Part shown: positions 25,479 to 33,952 of the stretch, piece after piece
How the letters are laid out: each line of letters starts with the position of its first letter
Position numbering within the stretch: position 1 is the stretch's first letter
Assembly (NCBI RefSeq): GCF_001637225.1
Contig: NZ_LVJI01000019.1
Span: 51,488 to 115,487, forward strand
Direction of reading: 5' to 3'
Length of the DNA stretch: 64,000 bases
From: Paenibacillus antarcticus
GTDB taxonomy: Bacteria; Bacillota; Bacilli; Paenibacillales; Paenibacillaceae
Translations under genes and position numbers: made by a program
The notes under the pieces: model-generated
Database searches by the model: none
The model's input: the letters and a program-made list of their open reading frames with translations, nothing else
Told to the model about the DNA's origin: nothing

Positions 25479-27233
25479 ATGAGAAAAGTATTCATGGGAA
25501 AAGTAAGAGGTATTAGAAGAGCACTTCCGCTTATGATTATTTTAGTTGTATTTGTTGGACTATTGCCGTCTATGGCTTTTGCTGCTGATCGGGGGGCATG
25601 GGCGCCTAATGTATCTTACACTCTAAATGATACGGTTACGTATGCCGGAAATACGTACAAGGATATTCAGCCGCATACCTCTCTGACAGGCTGGGAACCT
25701 CCTATTGTGCCTGCTCTTTGGCAGCTTGTTCCGGGTGGAGGAGGCGGTGATACCCAAGCACCTTTGGCTCCTTCTAATCTACAAGCGACGAGTACCACAA
25801 CATCCAGTATAACCATCGCGTGGAATGCTTCAACGGATAATGTTGGCGTTACGGGTTATGAAGTCTATCAGGGTACGACGCTCCTCGGCAATGTCTCGGG
25901 AAGTACACTCACGTATACTAATACAGGACTCAGTGCTAATACAACGTATACGTATAAAATAAAAGCAAAGGATGCCGCAGGTAACGTGTCTGCATTCAGT
26001 AACCAAGTTAGTGCGACAACAGCTGTTGTCGTTGGGGGGGATACCCAAGCACCAACGGTTCCAACGAATGTAACTGTCACAGAGACCACTGCATCTAACG
26101 TTTCATTATCTTGGACAGCAGCGTCAGATAATGTTGGTGTTACGGGGTATGATGTATACAAAGGCACAACCTTTGTACAGACGGTTACAGGTACAACTGC
26201 TACAGTAACGGGGCTTGCAGTCAGCACAACGTATTCTTTTTCCATTGTAGCTAAGGATGCGGCAGGAAATCTATCCGCAGCAAGTACAGCGGTCAGTGCA
26301 ACAACGCAAGGTACAGGTGGAAGCGGTGGGAGCACGATACCTAAGCATACGCTTACAGGATATTGGCATAACTTCATTAATGGCTCTACCAATTTGAAAT
26401 TAAGCGACGTACCAAGTCAATATGATATTATCGTTCTCTCTTTTGCAGATATGGACTTAACGAAACCAGGAGGAGTTACTTTTAACGTAGATTCTAATTT
26501 ATCTACTGCACTTGGTGGGTATACCAATGCTAATTTGATTAGCGATATCCAGACCAAGCGTGCACAAGGGAAGAAAGTTATTCTTTCCATAGGTGGAGCG
26601 GAGGGTAACATTAATCTAGGAAGTGCCTCACCGAATATATCCAATTTTGTTACCAGTATGTCGGGTCTGATTACTCAGTATGGACTGGATGGTATCGATA
26701 TCGATCTGGAGAGCGGCATGAATGTGGCAAATTTAACATCTGCGGTTCGTCAGATTCAACAACAATTTGGTGCTGGATTCATTCTGACCATGGCTCCGCA
26801 AACAATCGACATGCAATCTGCAAGTACGTCCTATATGCAGCTTTACAATAATCTGAAGGACATCACGACAGTTGTGAATATTCAGTATTACAATTCAGGG
26901 TGTATGTTAGGTCGCGATGGACAGTGTTATTCGCAAGGCACAATTAATTTCTTAACAGCACTTTCTGATCTGACATTACAGTGGATTGCACCTTCACAAT
27001 TGGGATTAGGAGTTCCTGCTGTAACTTCTGCAGCTGGAGGTGGCTATGTCTCAGCTAGTGTCGTGAATAATGCGTTGAACTGCTTGGCAACGGGCAATGG
27101 TTGTGGAACTTACAAACCAGTAGCTAAATATCCAGATATTCGTGGTGCGATGACGTGGTCTATTAACTGGGATAAGACGAGCAATTATAATTTCGCAAAT
27201 ACCGTTAAGCCGTTCTTAGTGACGATGCCTTAA
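25479..27233 (+). CDS. Secreted GH18 chitinase with CBM5/12-like and fibronectin domains
   Basis: This secreted enzyme hydrolyses chitin. A signal peptide of about 35 residues ends at AFA. It is followed by a chitin-binding CBM5/12-like module at about 36-82 (YTLNDTVTYAGNTYKDIQ), two fibronectin type III domains at about 93-180 and 190-277 that are near copies of each other, and a GH18 catalytic domain from about 290 to the end. The active-site motif DGIDIDLE puts the catalytic acid at E411 (D404, D407, D409, E411). The total of 584 residues is usual. TAGGAGG precedes ATG 25479. A cre site and promoter block lie upstream and a strong terminator downstream. Confidence 0.93.
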   Translation: MRKVFMGKVRGIRRALPLMIILVVFVGLLPSMAFAADRGAWAPNVSYTLNDTVTYAGNTYKDIQPHTSLTGWEPPIVPALWQLVPGGGGGDTQAPLAPSNLQATSTTTSSITIAWNASTDNVGVTGYEVYQGTTLLGNVSGSTLTYTNTGLSANTTYTYKIKAKDAAGNVSAFSNQVSATTAVVVGGDTQAPTVPTNVTVTETTASNVSLSWTAASDNVGVTGYDVYKGTTFVQTVTGTTATVTGLAVSTTYSFSIVAKDAAGNLSAASTAVSATTQGTGGSGGSTIPKHTLTGYWHNFINGSTNLKLSDVPSQYDIIVLSFADMDLTKPGGVTFNVDSNLSTALGGYTNANLISDIQTKRAQGKKVILSIGGAEGNINLGSASPNISNFVTSMSGLITQYGLDGIDIDLESGMNVANLTSAVRQIQQQFGAGFILTMAPQTIDMQSASTSYMQLYNNLKDITTVVNIQYYNSGCMLGRDGQCYSQGTINFLTALSDLTLQWIAPSQLGLGVPAVTSAAGGGYVSASVVNNALNCLATGNGCGTYKPVAKYPDIRGAMTWSINWDKTSNYNFANTVKPFLVTMP

Positions 27234-27244
27234 TCATGTAAGAG

Positions 27245-27282
27245 AAAATACCCCCAACCATGTTATGGTTGGGGGTATTTTG
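27245..27282. terminator. Bidirectional terminator between chitinase and udk
   Basis: A long inverted repeat (AAAATACCCCCAACCA pairing with TGGTTGGGGGTATTTT) with A- and T-runs at its ends lies between the convergent chitinase and uridine kinase genes, so it can stop transcription from both sides. Confidence 0.93.
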
Positions 27283-27307
27283 ATAACATCTAGCCATGGA
27301 ATATGAC

Positions 27308-27931
27308 CTACGCCCGGTCGCTGTTTAAGTATTTCTCTGTCAGAATAGACAACATTTCAATGCCGACCTCATTGTGCCCACCTTGAGGGATGATAAGATC
27401 AGCATACTTCTTGGATGGCTCGATGAATGCTTCATGCATCGGCTTCACCGTATTCAAATATTGATTGTGAATTGATCGTATCGTACGTCCACGTTCTTCG
27501 ATATCACGAAGAACTCGACGTAAGATGCGAACATCTGGATCGGTATCGACGAACACCTTGATGTCGAGCATGTCTCGTAGATTCTCATCAGATAATAGAT
27601 GGAGTCCTTCGAGAATGACGATATTGTTCGGTTTAAGCTCTACCGTTTCGACAACGGAACGTGCATGAACCGTGAAATCATATACAGGAGCTTGTGCGGC
27701 TTGACCACTTTTCAGACAACTAAGGTGCTCAATGAGCAATTCATTGTCAAAAGCGAGTGGATGATCATAATTGATCGATTCGCGCTCTTCCATGCTGAGA
27801 TGCGAATGGTCCTTATAATAGTTATCTTGCGATATAAAAGTCATTTTATCTGATCCATGACGTTCAATGACGGAGCGAGCTACCGTAGTCTTTCCTGAGC
27901 CTGTGCCACCTGCGATACCGATAATTAGCAT
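27308..27931 (-). CDS. udk: Uridine kinase
   Basis: This cytoplasmic kinase converts uridine and cytidine to the monophosphates in pyrimidine salvage. The P-loop GGTGSGKTT is at residues 8-16, with the DNYYKDHS segment and the EGLH region of the nucleoside-kinase fold following. At 207 residues the length is normal. The start ATG at 27931 has GGGAGG upstream, spaced a little long at 12-13 bases. It is the only gene on this strand here and is not in an operon. Confidence 0.92.
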   Translation of the reverse strand: MLIIGIAGGTGSGKTTVARSVIERHGSDKMTFISQDNYYKDHSHLSMEERESINYDHPLAFDNELLIEHLSCLKSGQAAQAPVYDFTVHARSVVETVELKPNNIVILEGLHLLSDENLRDMLDIKVFVDTDPDVRILRRVLRDIEERGRTIRSIHNQYLNTVKPMHEAFIEPSKKYADLIIPQGGHNEVGIEMLSILTEKYLNSDRA

Positions 27932-28319
27932 GGCGATTCAATAAACCTCCCTTAATGATTGCCTTTGCAATTTCAATATTGTAGCACAGCGTTAACAATT
28001 TTACACCTTAGTAAGACGCGATCTAACAATTAACGCGATAACGTGACAAATTGATGTACTTCCTATGATTCAAAGGGTAAAGGGTAATGATCTTAATATG
28101 GAATACTTGACCAATTTTTATGCAGATTACATAGATAATGAGGATTTTTAAGGTTGAATTTTCAGTACATGGATTATGCATGAAAGATTTCTACATACAG
28201 AGCATGTATATATTGCCAATTCATTCATAGTGGACAAAATACTGTACTTACGATATCTTATACCTAGAATACATATGCATAGTGATCCGAGGTATAGGAT
28301 GGGGAGAGGAGTCATAAGA
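27932..28319. other. Divergent intergenic region between udk and the PadR gene
   Basis: No gene can be supported here. On the minus strand TACAAT (27976-27981, read on that strand) is a plausible -10 for udk. On the plus strand a promoter and an inverted repeat (28231-28296) precede the PadR gene. Confidence 0.5.
28231..28296 (+). promoter_or_regulatory. Predicted PadR-gene promoter and operator-like repeat
   Basis: TGGACA (28231-28236) and TATCTT (28254-28259) are 17 bases apart. Immediately downstream, TATACCT (28259-28265) and AGGTATA (28290-28296) form an inverted repeat that ends just before the ribosome site. PadR proteins often repress their own operon from such sites, so this is a good operator candidate. 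Confidence 0.5.
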
Positions 28320-28658
28320 ATGAAATCGAGTGTTCCAAAGGAAATGCTGAAAGGTAGTACAGGCACCTTAGTGCTTACACTATTAGCGCGTCAAGATCTA
28401 TATGGCTATGAGTTAATTAAGGAATTAGAACGTTGTTCTGACGGTGTATTTGTACTGAAAGAAGGAACGTTATACCCGATTCTACACGCGATGGAGACGG
28501 AAAGATGGGTGGAGGCGTATTGGTCTCAAGTCGAAGGCCGCAAACGTAAGTATTATCGTCTAACCGAGGCAGGTAGAGGACAGCTAAGTAAGAAGAAGGC
28601 AGAGTGGACACTATTCCGAAATGCTGTCGATAACGTGATCGGGGAGGGAAACCTATGA
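28320..28658 (+). CDS. PadR family transcriptional regulator
   Basis: This is a 112-residue winged-helix repressor. The motifs LLARQDLYGYELIKELE, LKEGTLYPILHAME and YYRLTEAGR are diagnostic of the PadR N-terminal domain. I chose ATG 28320 because GGGGAGAGGA lies nine bases upstream; an in-frame extension to 28176 has no ribosome site and would give residues unlike the family. Its end overlaps the SEDS-like gene by four bases (ATGA), the typical arrangement of a PadR regulator with a membrane protein it controls. An inverted repeat over the 5' leader is a candidate autoregulatory site. Confidence 0.93.
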   Translation: MKSSVPKEMLKGSTGTLVLTLLARQDLYGYELIKELERCSDGVFVLKEGTLYPILHAMETERWVEAYWSQVEGRKRKYYRLTEAGRGQLSKKKAEWTLFRNAVDNVIGEGNL

Positions 28659-29983
28659 TTCGCAAACATGAAGCGATTCGAGTATACCTCAATGACGTAT
28701 GCTCCAGAGTCCGTTCACTAGAAGCACATCGGGAGATTCGGCAAGAGTTGGAGAATCACCTGGAAGAGCTTGTGTTGGAACGAGAAGAAGAAGGAATGGA
28801 ACGTGATGAAGCCGTACTATGGGCTATTAGCCAGATGGGAAGTCCTACAGAAGTGGGAGATGGGCTACATTCCGTACATCGTCCAAGGATGCATTGGGGA
28901 TTGTTAGTGGGTGTCTTGATGTTTGTCATCTTTGGTATATTGGCGATGTATGCGGTAGAAGAAGAAATAACAACAGGAAATAGTGTCATGTATGCGCAGT
29001 ATGTTAATTACAAGATCTTGTCCGTAGGCATCGGTCTATTTTTAATGGTATTTTTCTATTTTTTCAATTATCGAAAGATCAGATCCTATTCTTATGGTCT
29101 ATATACTGTCATTATTGCAGGTATGTTATTAACCGGACTCACGGGAGTTAGCGTAAATGGAACAAGTCATTATTTGCGGCTACCCTTTTTCACATTAGAT
29201 TGGTTTGGAATTAGTCCCTATTTGTTGATGGTTGCAGCACCAGGCATGATCATGAATTGGAAGAATCATAAACGGTTCTGGTTGTTAACAACGACAGCAT
29301 TCTTGATCGTGCCTATGCTCCTTTTTCTACAGTTTACTACGTTGGGTAATTTGATGCTGTATATCGCGGGGTATCTTCTTCTCCTCCTGTACATGACGAG
29401 AAGTTGGTGGACAATAGGGATACACGCAATAGCTATGGGTTTGTTTATGTTATTGGGAATGATTCAGAGGAACTTTTCAATGGAAAGGATAACTACTTTT
29501 TTGAATCCTGATAAGGACCCCGATGGATCGGGTTATATCTATCGCGTAACGGGAGAGAGTATTCGTTCAGCAGGTTGGTGGGGCCAGGGGATAAAGGGAG
29601 AGTTAACGAAGGTAGTACCAAATATTCCAAATGAGAATATCGTTGTCTTCTTGATCTATAGTTTTGGTTGGGTGATCGGAATTGTCCTATTGATTAGCGT
29701 AGTATACTTTGTTGGTCGTCTTCTTCAGGCCAATCGAGCTGTGAGGGACCCTTATGGACGCGCTCTTGGTACGGGTGTGGTGGGAATGCTTAGTTTTCAG
29801 ATGGTATTCAGTTTGTTTATGACGCTCGGGTTAGTGCCTTTCGTCGGAATACCTTTTCCTTTCCTGAGCTACGGAGGCAGCCATCTTATGATTGAATTGG
29901 CTACGATGGGTCTGGTATTAGGTATCTATCGAAGAAAAGACTTGGTAGGAAGTAGTGGGGAGTTACAGACTCAAAGCCCTTAA
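28655..29983 (+). CDS. SEDS-family (FtsW/RodA-like) protein with N-terminal HAAS-type domain
   Basis: This 442-residue protein joins two parts. Residues 1-75 are a charged helical domain with the EIRQELENHLEEL pattern seen in HAAS/permease-prefix domains that accompany PadR regulators. The remainder is a FtsW/RodA/SpoVE-like membrane domain of about ten spans, with NPDKDPDGSGY, GWWGQGIKGEL and GIPFPFLSYGGS near the end. SEDS proteins polymerise peptidoglycan. At the site where FtsW/RodA have the catalytic Asp of the HTDF-type loop, this protein reads NIPNENIVV, so the activity may be lost or changed. The start overlaps the PadR stop. A sensory or regulatory role with the PadR protein is possible. 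Confidence 0.85.
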   Translation: MIRKHEAIRVYLNDVCSRVRSLEAHREIRQELENHLEELVLEREEEGMERDEAVLWAISQMGSPTEVGDGLHSVHRPRMHWGLLVGVLMFVIFGILAMYAVEEEITTGNSVMYAQYVNYKILSVGIGLFLMVFFYFFNYRKIRSYSYGLYTVIIAGMLLTGLTGVSVNGTSHYLRLPFFTLDWFGISPYLLMVAAPGMIMNWKNHKRFWLLTTTAFLIVPMLLFLQFTTLGNLMLYIAGYLLLLLYMTRSWWTIGIHAIAMGLFMLLGMIQRNFSMERITTFLNPDKDPDGSGYIYRVTGESIRSAGWWGQGIKGELTKVVPNIPNENIVVFLIYSFGWVIGIVLLISVVYFVGRLLQANRAVRDPYGRALGTGVVGMLSFQMVFSLFMTLGLVPFVGIPFPFLSYGGSHLMIELATMGLVLGIYRRKDLVGSSGELQTQSP

Positions 29984-30040
29984 TGCATGATCATTAGATT
30001 TAGTTAGAAGGCGGTTTTGCACCGCTTATTGCTCCGCCAA

Positions 30041-30076
30041 TCCTAAGCCGACCTCATGAGGTCGGCTTTTTTAGGA
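30041..30076 (+). terminator. Rho-independent terminator after the SEDS-like gene
   Basis: AAGCCGACCTCA pairs with TGAGGTCGGCTT (30045-30068), followed by T residues. Flanking TCCTAA/TTAGGA extends the stem. Confidence 0.92.
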
Positions 30077-30152
30077 TAGTATCGCCAGCTCAAGTAGAAA
30101 GGGATATACTTTTTATATCAAGAATTAATTACGAGAAGGAGTTGTATTTAGG

Positions 30153-31244
30153 ATGAACACCACAAAGTCTTTTTCACAAGCATTTAATGACACAACTTAT
30201 AAACTTGGAGGCAATGGCAAACGAAACATCCAAGTACTAATAGATGCTTTAGCAAATATCGATGAAAATCTTGCAAGTGATATGTATGGTAAAGGTAAAT
30301 TAATCGAAGATTTTCAAGATCAAATGGCGGATTATTTAGGAAAAGATACGGCGGTGTTTTTCCCGAGTGGAACGATGGCACAACAGATTGCTTTGAGAAT
30401 ATGGTGTGATCGTAAGGGAGTGAAGCGGGTTGCCTACCATCCCTTATGTCATTTAGAGATCCATGAACAAGATGGTTTGAAAGAATTGCACCACATTGAA
30501 CCCACCTTGCTTGCAGACAAGAACAGATTAATTAACCTTGAAGATGTTCAGAATATGCCCAAAGATATTGCTTGTTTATTACTTGAGTTACCTCAACGTG
30601 AGATTGGCGGTCAATTACCGGATTATGCTGAACTTGAAGCCATTTCCGCTTATTGTCGTGAACAAGAGATCAAGTTACATCTGGATGGGGCAAGACTATT
30701 CGAAATCCTACCCTATTATCAGAAGTCTGCTGCGGAAATTTGTGCACTCTTTGACAGTATCTATGTATCCTTTTACAAGGGGATTGGTGGGATTGCAGGA
30801 GCCATTCTCGTAGGGGACAAGGACTTCACGGAAGAATCGAAGGTATGGAAAAGACGTCACGGCGGAGATTTAATTAGTCTGTATCCTTATATCATTAGTT
30901 CTGAATATTATTTCAAGCAACGCGTGAATAAGATGGAACAGTATTATGAAGAATCCAAAGAGCTGGCAGCCTTATATAACCAGTGTCATGGCGTTACAAC
31001 GATGCCAACAGAACCAGTATCTAATATGTTTCATGTTCATTTTGAGATACCTAAAGACCAACTTGAGCCTATATTGACCCAAGTTTATGAGACAACAGGT
31101 GTTGGGTTATTGCCATACTTAAGCAACTCTAGTGAATCAACCTGTTATAGCGAAGTAAGTATTGGAGATCTGTATGCCGAAGTACCGAAGGATAAGGTGA
31201 AGATCGCATTTGGGCGTTTGGATGCAGAGTTGAACAAAATGTAG
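30153..31244 (+). CDS. Threonine aldolase/beta-eliminating lyase family PLP enzyme
   Basis: This PLP-dependent enzyme of 363 residues belongs to the low-specificity threonine aldolase/tryptophanase group, cleaving beta-hydroxy amino acids such as threonine to glycine and an aldehyde. The PLP lysine is K209 in SFYKGIGG, preceded by LHLDGARL, where the Asp contacts the pyridine nitrogen. The N-terminal segment MYGKGKL resembles the DxYG loop of aldolases. The stop is followed by a terminator at 31274. It stands alone. Substrate preference cannot be told from sequence. Confidence 0.83.
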   Translation: MNTTKSFSQAFNDTTYKLGGNGKRNIQVLIDALANIDENLASDMYGKGKLIEDFQDQMADYLGKDTAVFFPSGTMAQQIALRIWCDRKGVKRVAYHPLCHLEIHEQDGLKELHHIEPTLLADKNRLINLEDVQNMPKDIACLLLELPQREIGGQLPDYAELEAISAYCREQEIKLHLDGARLFEILPYYQKSAAEICALFDSIYVSFYKGIGGIAGAILVGDKDFTEESKVWKRRHGGDLISLYPYIISSEYYFKQRVNKMEQYYEESKELAALYNQCHGVTTMPTEPVSNMFHVHFEIPKDQLEPILTQVYETTGVGLLPYLSNSSESTCYSEVSIGDLYAEVPKDKVKIAFGRLDAELNKM

Positions 31245-31273
31245 TATTGTCCCCATTGAATAATGAGTACTTC

Positions 31274-31312
31274 AAAGAACCCGCTAATCTAATATAGCGG
31301 GTTCTTTGCTCA
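31274..31312. terminator. Terminator between the aldolase and phosphatase genes
   Basis: AAAGAACCCGCTA pairs with TAGCGGGTTCTTT (31274-31286 and 31295-31307). The genes on either side converge, so it may act in both directions. Confidence 0.88.
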
Positions 31313-31336
31313 AATAAAGTTCAGAAGCAGAGATAA

Positions 31337-31969
31337 TCACATAGTGAATTCTTCAAAACTAACTCTTTTAATGACATCATACCCTTTGTTGTTACCTTTT
31401 GGCTTAATGATTACAGCCCCCATATACGGAATAGGACCTAGAGATAGGCCAGCTGGGAAGCTGTGATCAACGATAATAGTATTTTTTCCGAGTGCGGGCA
31501 CGGTCTCTAATAGTTTATTCACGTTAGTGAGGATAGGCTGCTCTTGATCCTCAGATAGACTTTCGTTACTTAACTTAACGATATCAGCTAACATGGGATT
31601 TAATTGGACGTTTTGTTTGCCAAAAGCAATTTCTGCTGATTCACGTGTACGACAATAAGGGCTTGCTATAACGGGGTATGCAACTGGTATGCTGTTCTTT
31701 TTAAAAAAATTCCCGACGATTTGAGCTTGAGTTCTTCCTTGATCGCTTAAGTTTCTTTGTGTTGAACAATCCTCAAAGACCAGATTGTCTGTATCTTGAC
31801 CTACTGTGGCTTCTCCATGTCGGAAATAGATGATGTATCCACCGGTTTTGAGATCATTTATAGGTAGTGCTATATCGGGTGTTATTTGTGCCAGAGCTGC
31901 TTGGGTACCTGGTATGACCATAAAGACCATAAGGACTGCAATGGTTATCTTGATCAATTTCTCAAACAT
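31337..31969 (-). CDS. Secreted histidine phosphatase family protein
   Basis: This 210-residue protein has a signal peptide (about 25 residues, ending near TQAALA), then the phosphoacceptor motif FRHGEA with catalytic His at residue 51, and a second histidine at VDHSFP in the last third. This is the histidine phosphatase (phosphoglycerate mutase-like) superfamily, but exported, so it would act outside the membrane. The conserved RHGE arginine and glutamate are present. The substrate is unknown; sugar phosphates or phosphopolymers are possible. The gene runs against the aldolase gene and shares its terminator. Confidence 0.8.
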   Translation of the reverse strand: MFEKLIKITIAVLMVFMVIPGTQAALAQITPDIALPINDLKTGGYIIYFRHGEATVGQDTDNLVFEDCSTQRNLSDQGRTQAQIVGNFFKKNSIPVAYPVIASPYCRTRESAEIAFGKQNVQLNPMLADIVKLSNESLSEDQEQPILTNVNKLLETVPALGKNTIIVDHSFPAGLSLGPIPYMGAVIIKPKGNNKGYDVIKRVSFEEFTM

Positions 31970-32322
31970 TATTTATTCTTCCTTCCATAGTGTGATGATA
32001 CATCTTGATATGTTGTCAAAACTTGTTAGGATTTATTCAGTGGGTGCGACTATCATGATCTAATTCATTGAGCAGTGAAGACCCTGTCGACAAGGGTATC
32101 CCTCTATGATATGGTATATGGAAACCTACAAGGCATTCCACTCTTTCGAGTGGGGTGCCTTACTGTATATCTATAGGTTTTTTACATTTAATGTCTAATG
32201 ACATATTTGAAAAGACATGGAGGTAGTGATGCTATGTTTCTCTCTGTATCCCTAGTCGGGGACAGATCCAGCGACTAATCAACGAGCGCAAAGATCATAT
32301 ATTGAAGAGGAGAGAATAGATC
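31970..32322 (+). other. Intergenic region before ribosomal protein bL25
   Basis: No gene is visible. The region contains the structured element at 32122-32182 and a small hairpin at about 32252-32275 (AGTCG and CGACT). Both could belong to the leader of the bL25 gene or to divergent control of the phosphatase gene. Confidence 0.5.
32122..32182 (+). promoter_or_regulatory. Structured RNA leader or attenuator upstream of bL25
   Basis: An inner 14-bp stem (32130-32143 with 32148-32161, two G-U pairs, four-base loop) lies within an outer stem AAACCTA (32122-32128) and TAGGTTT (32174-32180), followed by T residues. This looks like a terminator-type or attenuation structure. It lies about 140 bases before the bL25 start. 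Confidence 0.5.
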
Positions 32323-32868
32323 ATGACAACATTATTTCAAGCAGAAGAACGCAATCATCTGAATACATCTGGGCTTCGGAATTTACGTAAAGGAGGACGT
32401 CTACCTGGCGTTGTCTTTGGTAGAAACACGAAGAATGAAATGATTCATATTTCAACAATAGAATTTCAAAAATGGTTAAAGCGTGGTGCAGTTGGTTTTA
32501 TTGAGTTACAGCTAGAAGGAAAAGAATCCTTATCTGTATTATTAGAGGAACTACAGCAGGATCCAATAACACGGGATTTGTTGCATGTTGATTTCCAACA
32601 GGTACAACCTAACGAGATCGTACGCACAAAGCTAGCGTTGAAGATTACAGGTACACCCATTGGTACAAAACAAGGTGGAGTCGTACAAATTCAGAGCGAG
32701 TACGTTGAAGTAGAAGCCTTGCCAAGACATTTGCCGAATGCAATAGAGTGTGACATTAGTGGTATGAATATCGGGGAATCACTGCTTGTAAGTGATTTGG
32801 ATTTGCCAGCAGAAGTGACGGTCATTTCCGGCGGAAATGAGCTTCTCCTCTCTGTCGTTAAGCCTTAA
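32323..32868 (+). CDS. rplY: Large-subunit ribosomal protein bL25 (Ctc/TL5-type)
   Basis: This protein binds 5S rRNA in the 50S subunit. It is 181 residues with the N-terminal L25 domain (RKGGRLPGVVFGR) and the C-terminal TL5/Ctc domain (ITGTPIGTKQGGVV and SGGNELLLSVVKP). This two-domain length is normal for Firmicutes, where the gene is often called ctc and is stress-induced. GAAGAGGAGAG lies before ATG 32323. It is not next to other translation genes. A long structured element precedes it and a good terminator follows. Confidence 0.94.
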   Translation: MTTLFQAEERNHLNTSGLRNLRKGGRLPGVVFGRNTKNEMIHISTIEFQKWLKRGAVGFIELQLEGKESLSVLLEELQQDPITRDLLHVDFQQVQPNEIVRTKLALKITGTPIGTKQGGVVQIQSEYVEVEALPRHLPNAIECDISGMNIGESLLVSDLDLPAEVTVISGGNELLLSVVKP

Positions 32869-32901
32869 CAATCATAAATTAACTTAGAATACATTTAGAA
32901 G

Positions 32902-32942
32902 AATGCCGTAGCTGTGTTAATTTGCAGCTACGGCATTGTTTT
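32902..32942 (+). terminator. Rho-independent terminator after bL25
   Basis: The stem AATGCCGTAGCTG pairs with CAGCTACGGCATT, and GTTTTGG follows. Confidence 0.88.
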
Positions 32943-33013
32943 GGTATGCACAAACATTCCATGCGACACGTACAATAACCTATATTGAACAATGATGAAT
33001 AGGGGGAAGCGCG

Positions 33014-33844
33014 ATGATCGTGATCACGGGTGTGGATATAGAGCAAATCAATACGTTACAGCTAACAGATGTAGAACGAGATATTGTGAATCAGAAGAAA
33101 AAAAGCGAAAGAGTGTACCGATATGTATCGCTTGAGGCGTTAGATTTTGAGTTGAAAATGAGAACAGCTACTATAGATGCAGGCAAAGCTTTAAAAGCTA
33201 GTGAGGCAAAGTTTGCTGTCTTCAAAAATTCACGATGCAATAACGAATTTTGGACTCGAACAGACAATGGAGGTTTCAGACTAAATAGTGGCATGAGGCC
33301 TTCGGTTGGAATCAATGATATTTTTAAAAATGGACAATTGTATGGTTTTGAATGTGCAACTGCTATGATCATTACTTTATATAAAGCAACACTCACCGTT
33401 TTGAAAAAGGATATATTTGATGTGTACTTTCAAGATTTGTACTTAAGGGATTGGAATTATGACAGTGACTTGCAGTTGAGAATGGTAGAACATAATAATG
33501 AAGTTTTCCCTGGAGATATTGTGTATTTCAAAAACCCAGACCATAATCCAGCAACGCCGGAGTGGCAGGGTGAGAATGCTGTTTATTTAGGGAATGGCTT
33601 ATATTTTGGGCATGGTATGGGGATAAAACCAGCGGAGGGCAGCATAGCTTCTCTTAACAAAAGGAGAATCCCGGGGAGTACAACATCTGCGTACCTTACG
33701 GATGAAGTTGTTCACCCAGATTATGAATATTTACGTAAACTTTCAACAAGTCGCTATCGTCCACTAGGAAATCATCAACATCATATGGAAGATACCATCG
33801 TTGCTAGGATTGGAATGCATATGTATAGGGTTAACAGTAGATGA
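33014..33844 (+). CDS. tgl: Spore coat protein-glutamine gamma-glutamyltransferase
   Basis: This transglutaminase crosslinks spore-coat proteins through glutamine-lysine bonds. It is 276 residues. The catalytic Cys is C114 in YGFECATAM; E187 and H200, known as the active-site partners in the Bacillus subtilis enzyme, are both present at the expected places (WQGENAVY and FGHGMGI). The ATG 33014 follows AGGGGGAAG. The gene stands alone, which is normal, and marks the organism as a spore former. Its likely substrates are coat proteins; the repeat protein at 35018 is a candidate by location and its Gln/Lys content, but that is only inference. Confidence 0.94.
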   Translation: MIVITGVDIEQINTLQLTDVERDIVNQKKKSERVYRYVSLEALDFELKMRTATIDAGKALKASEAKFAVFKNSRCNNEFWTRTDNGGFRLNSGMRPSVGINDIFKNGQLYGFECATAMIITLYKATLTVLKKDIFDVYFQDLYLRDWNYDSDLQLRMVEHNNEVFPGDIVYFKNPDHNPATPEWQGENAVYLGNGLYFGHGMGIKPAEGSIASLNKRRIPGSTTSAYLTDEVVHPDYEYLRKLSTSRYRPLGNHQHHMEDTIVARIGMHMYRVNSR

Positions 33845-33880
33845 TCAGCTTTTTCATAAGCTTGCATACCCTCTGTACCA

Positions 33881-33924
33881 TAACTAATAAAAGGAGACCT
33901 TTAAAGGTCTCCTTTTATTAGTTA
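33881..33924. terminator. Bidirectional terminator after tgl
   Basis: A perfect 44-base palindrome with AGGAGACC/GGTCTCCT at its core and A/T-rich ends. It lies between the convergent tgl and SDR genes. Confidence 0.95.
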
Positions 33925-33952
33925 ATGCCTAGATTAATTCTTAAGGACAGGG

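Noticed and set aside
28176..28319. A longer PadR start at 28176.
   Set aside because: The extra 48 residues lack a ribosome site, do not resemble PadR proteins and cross the predicted promoter.
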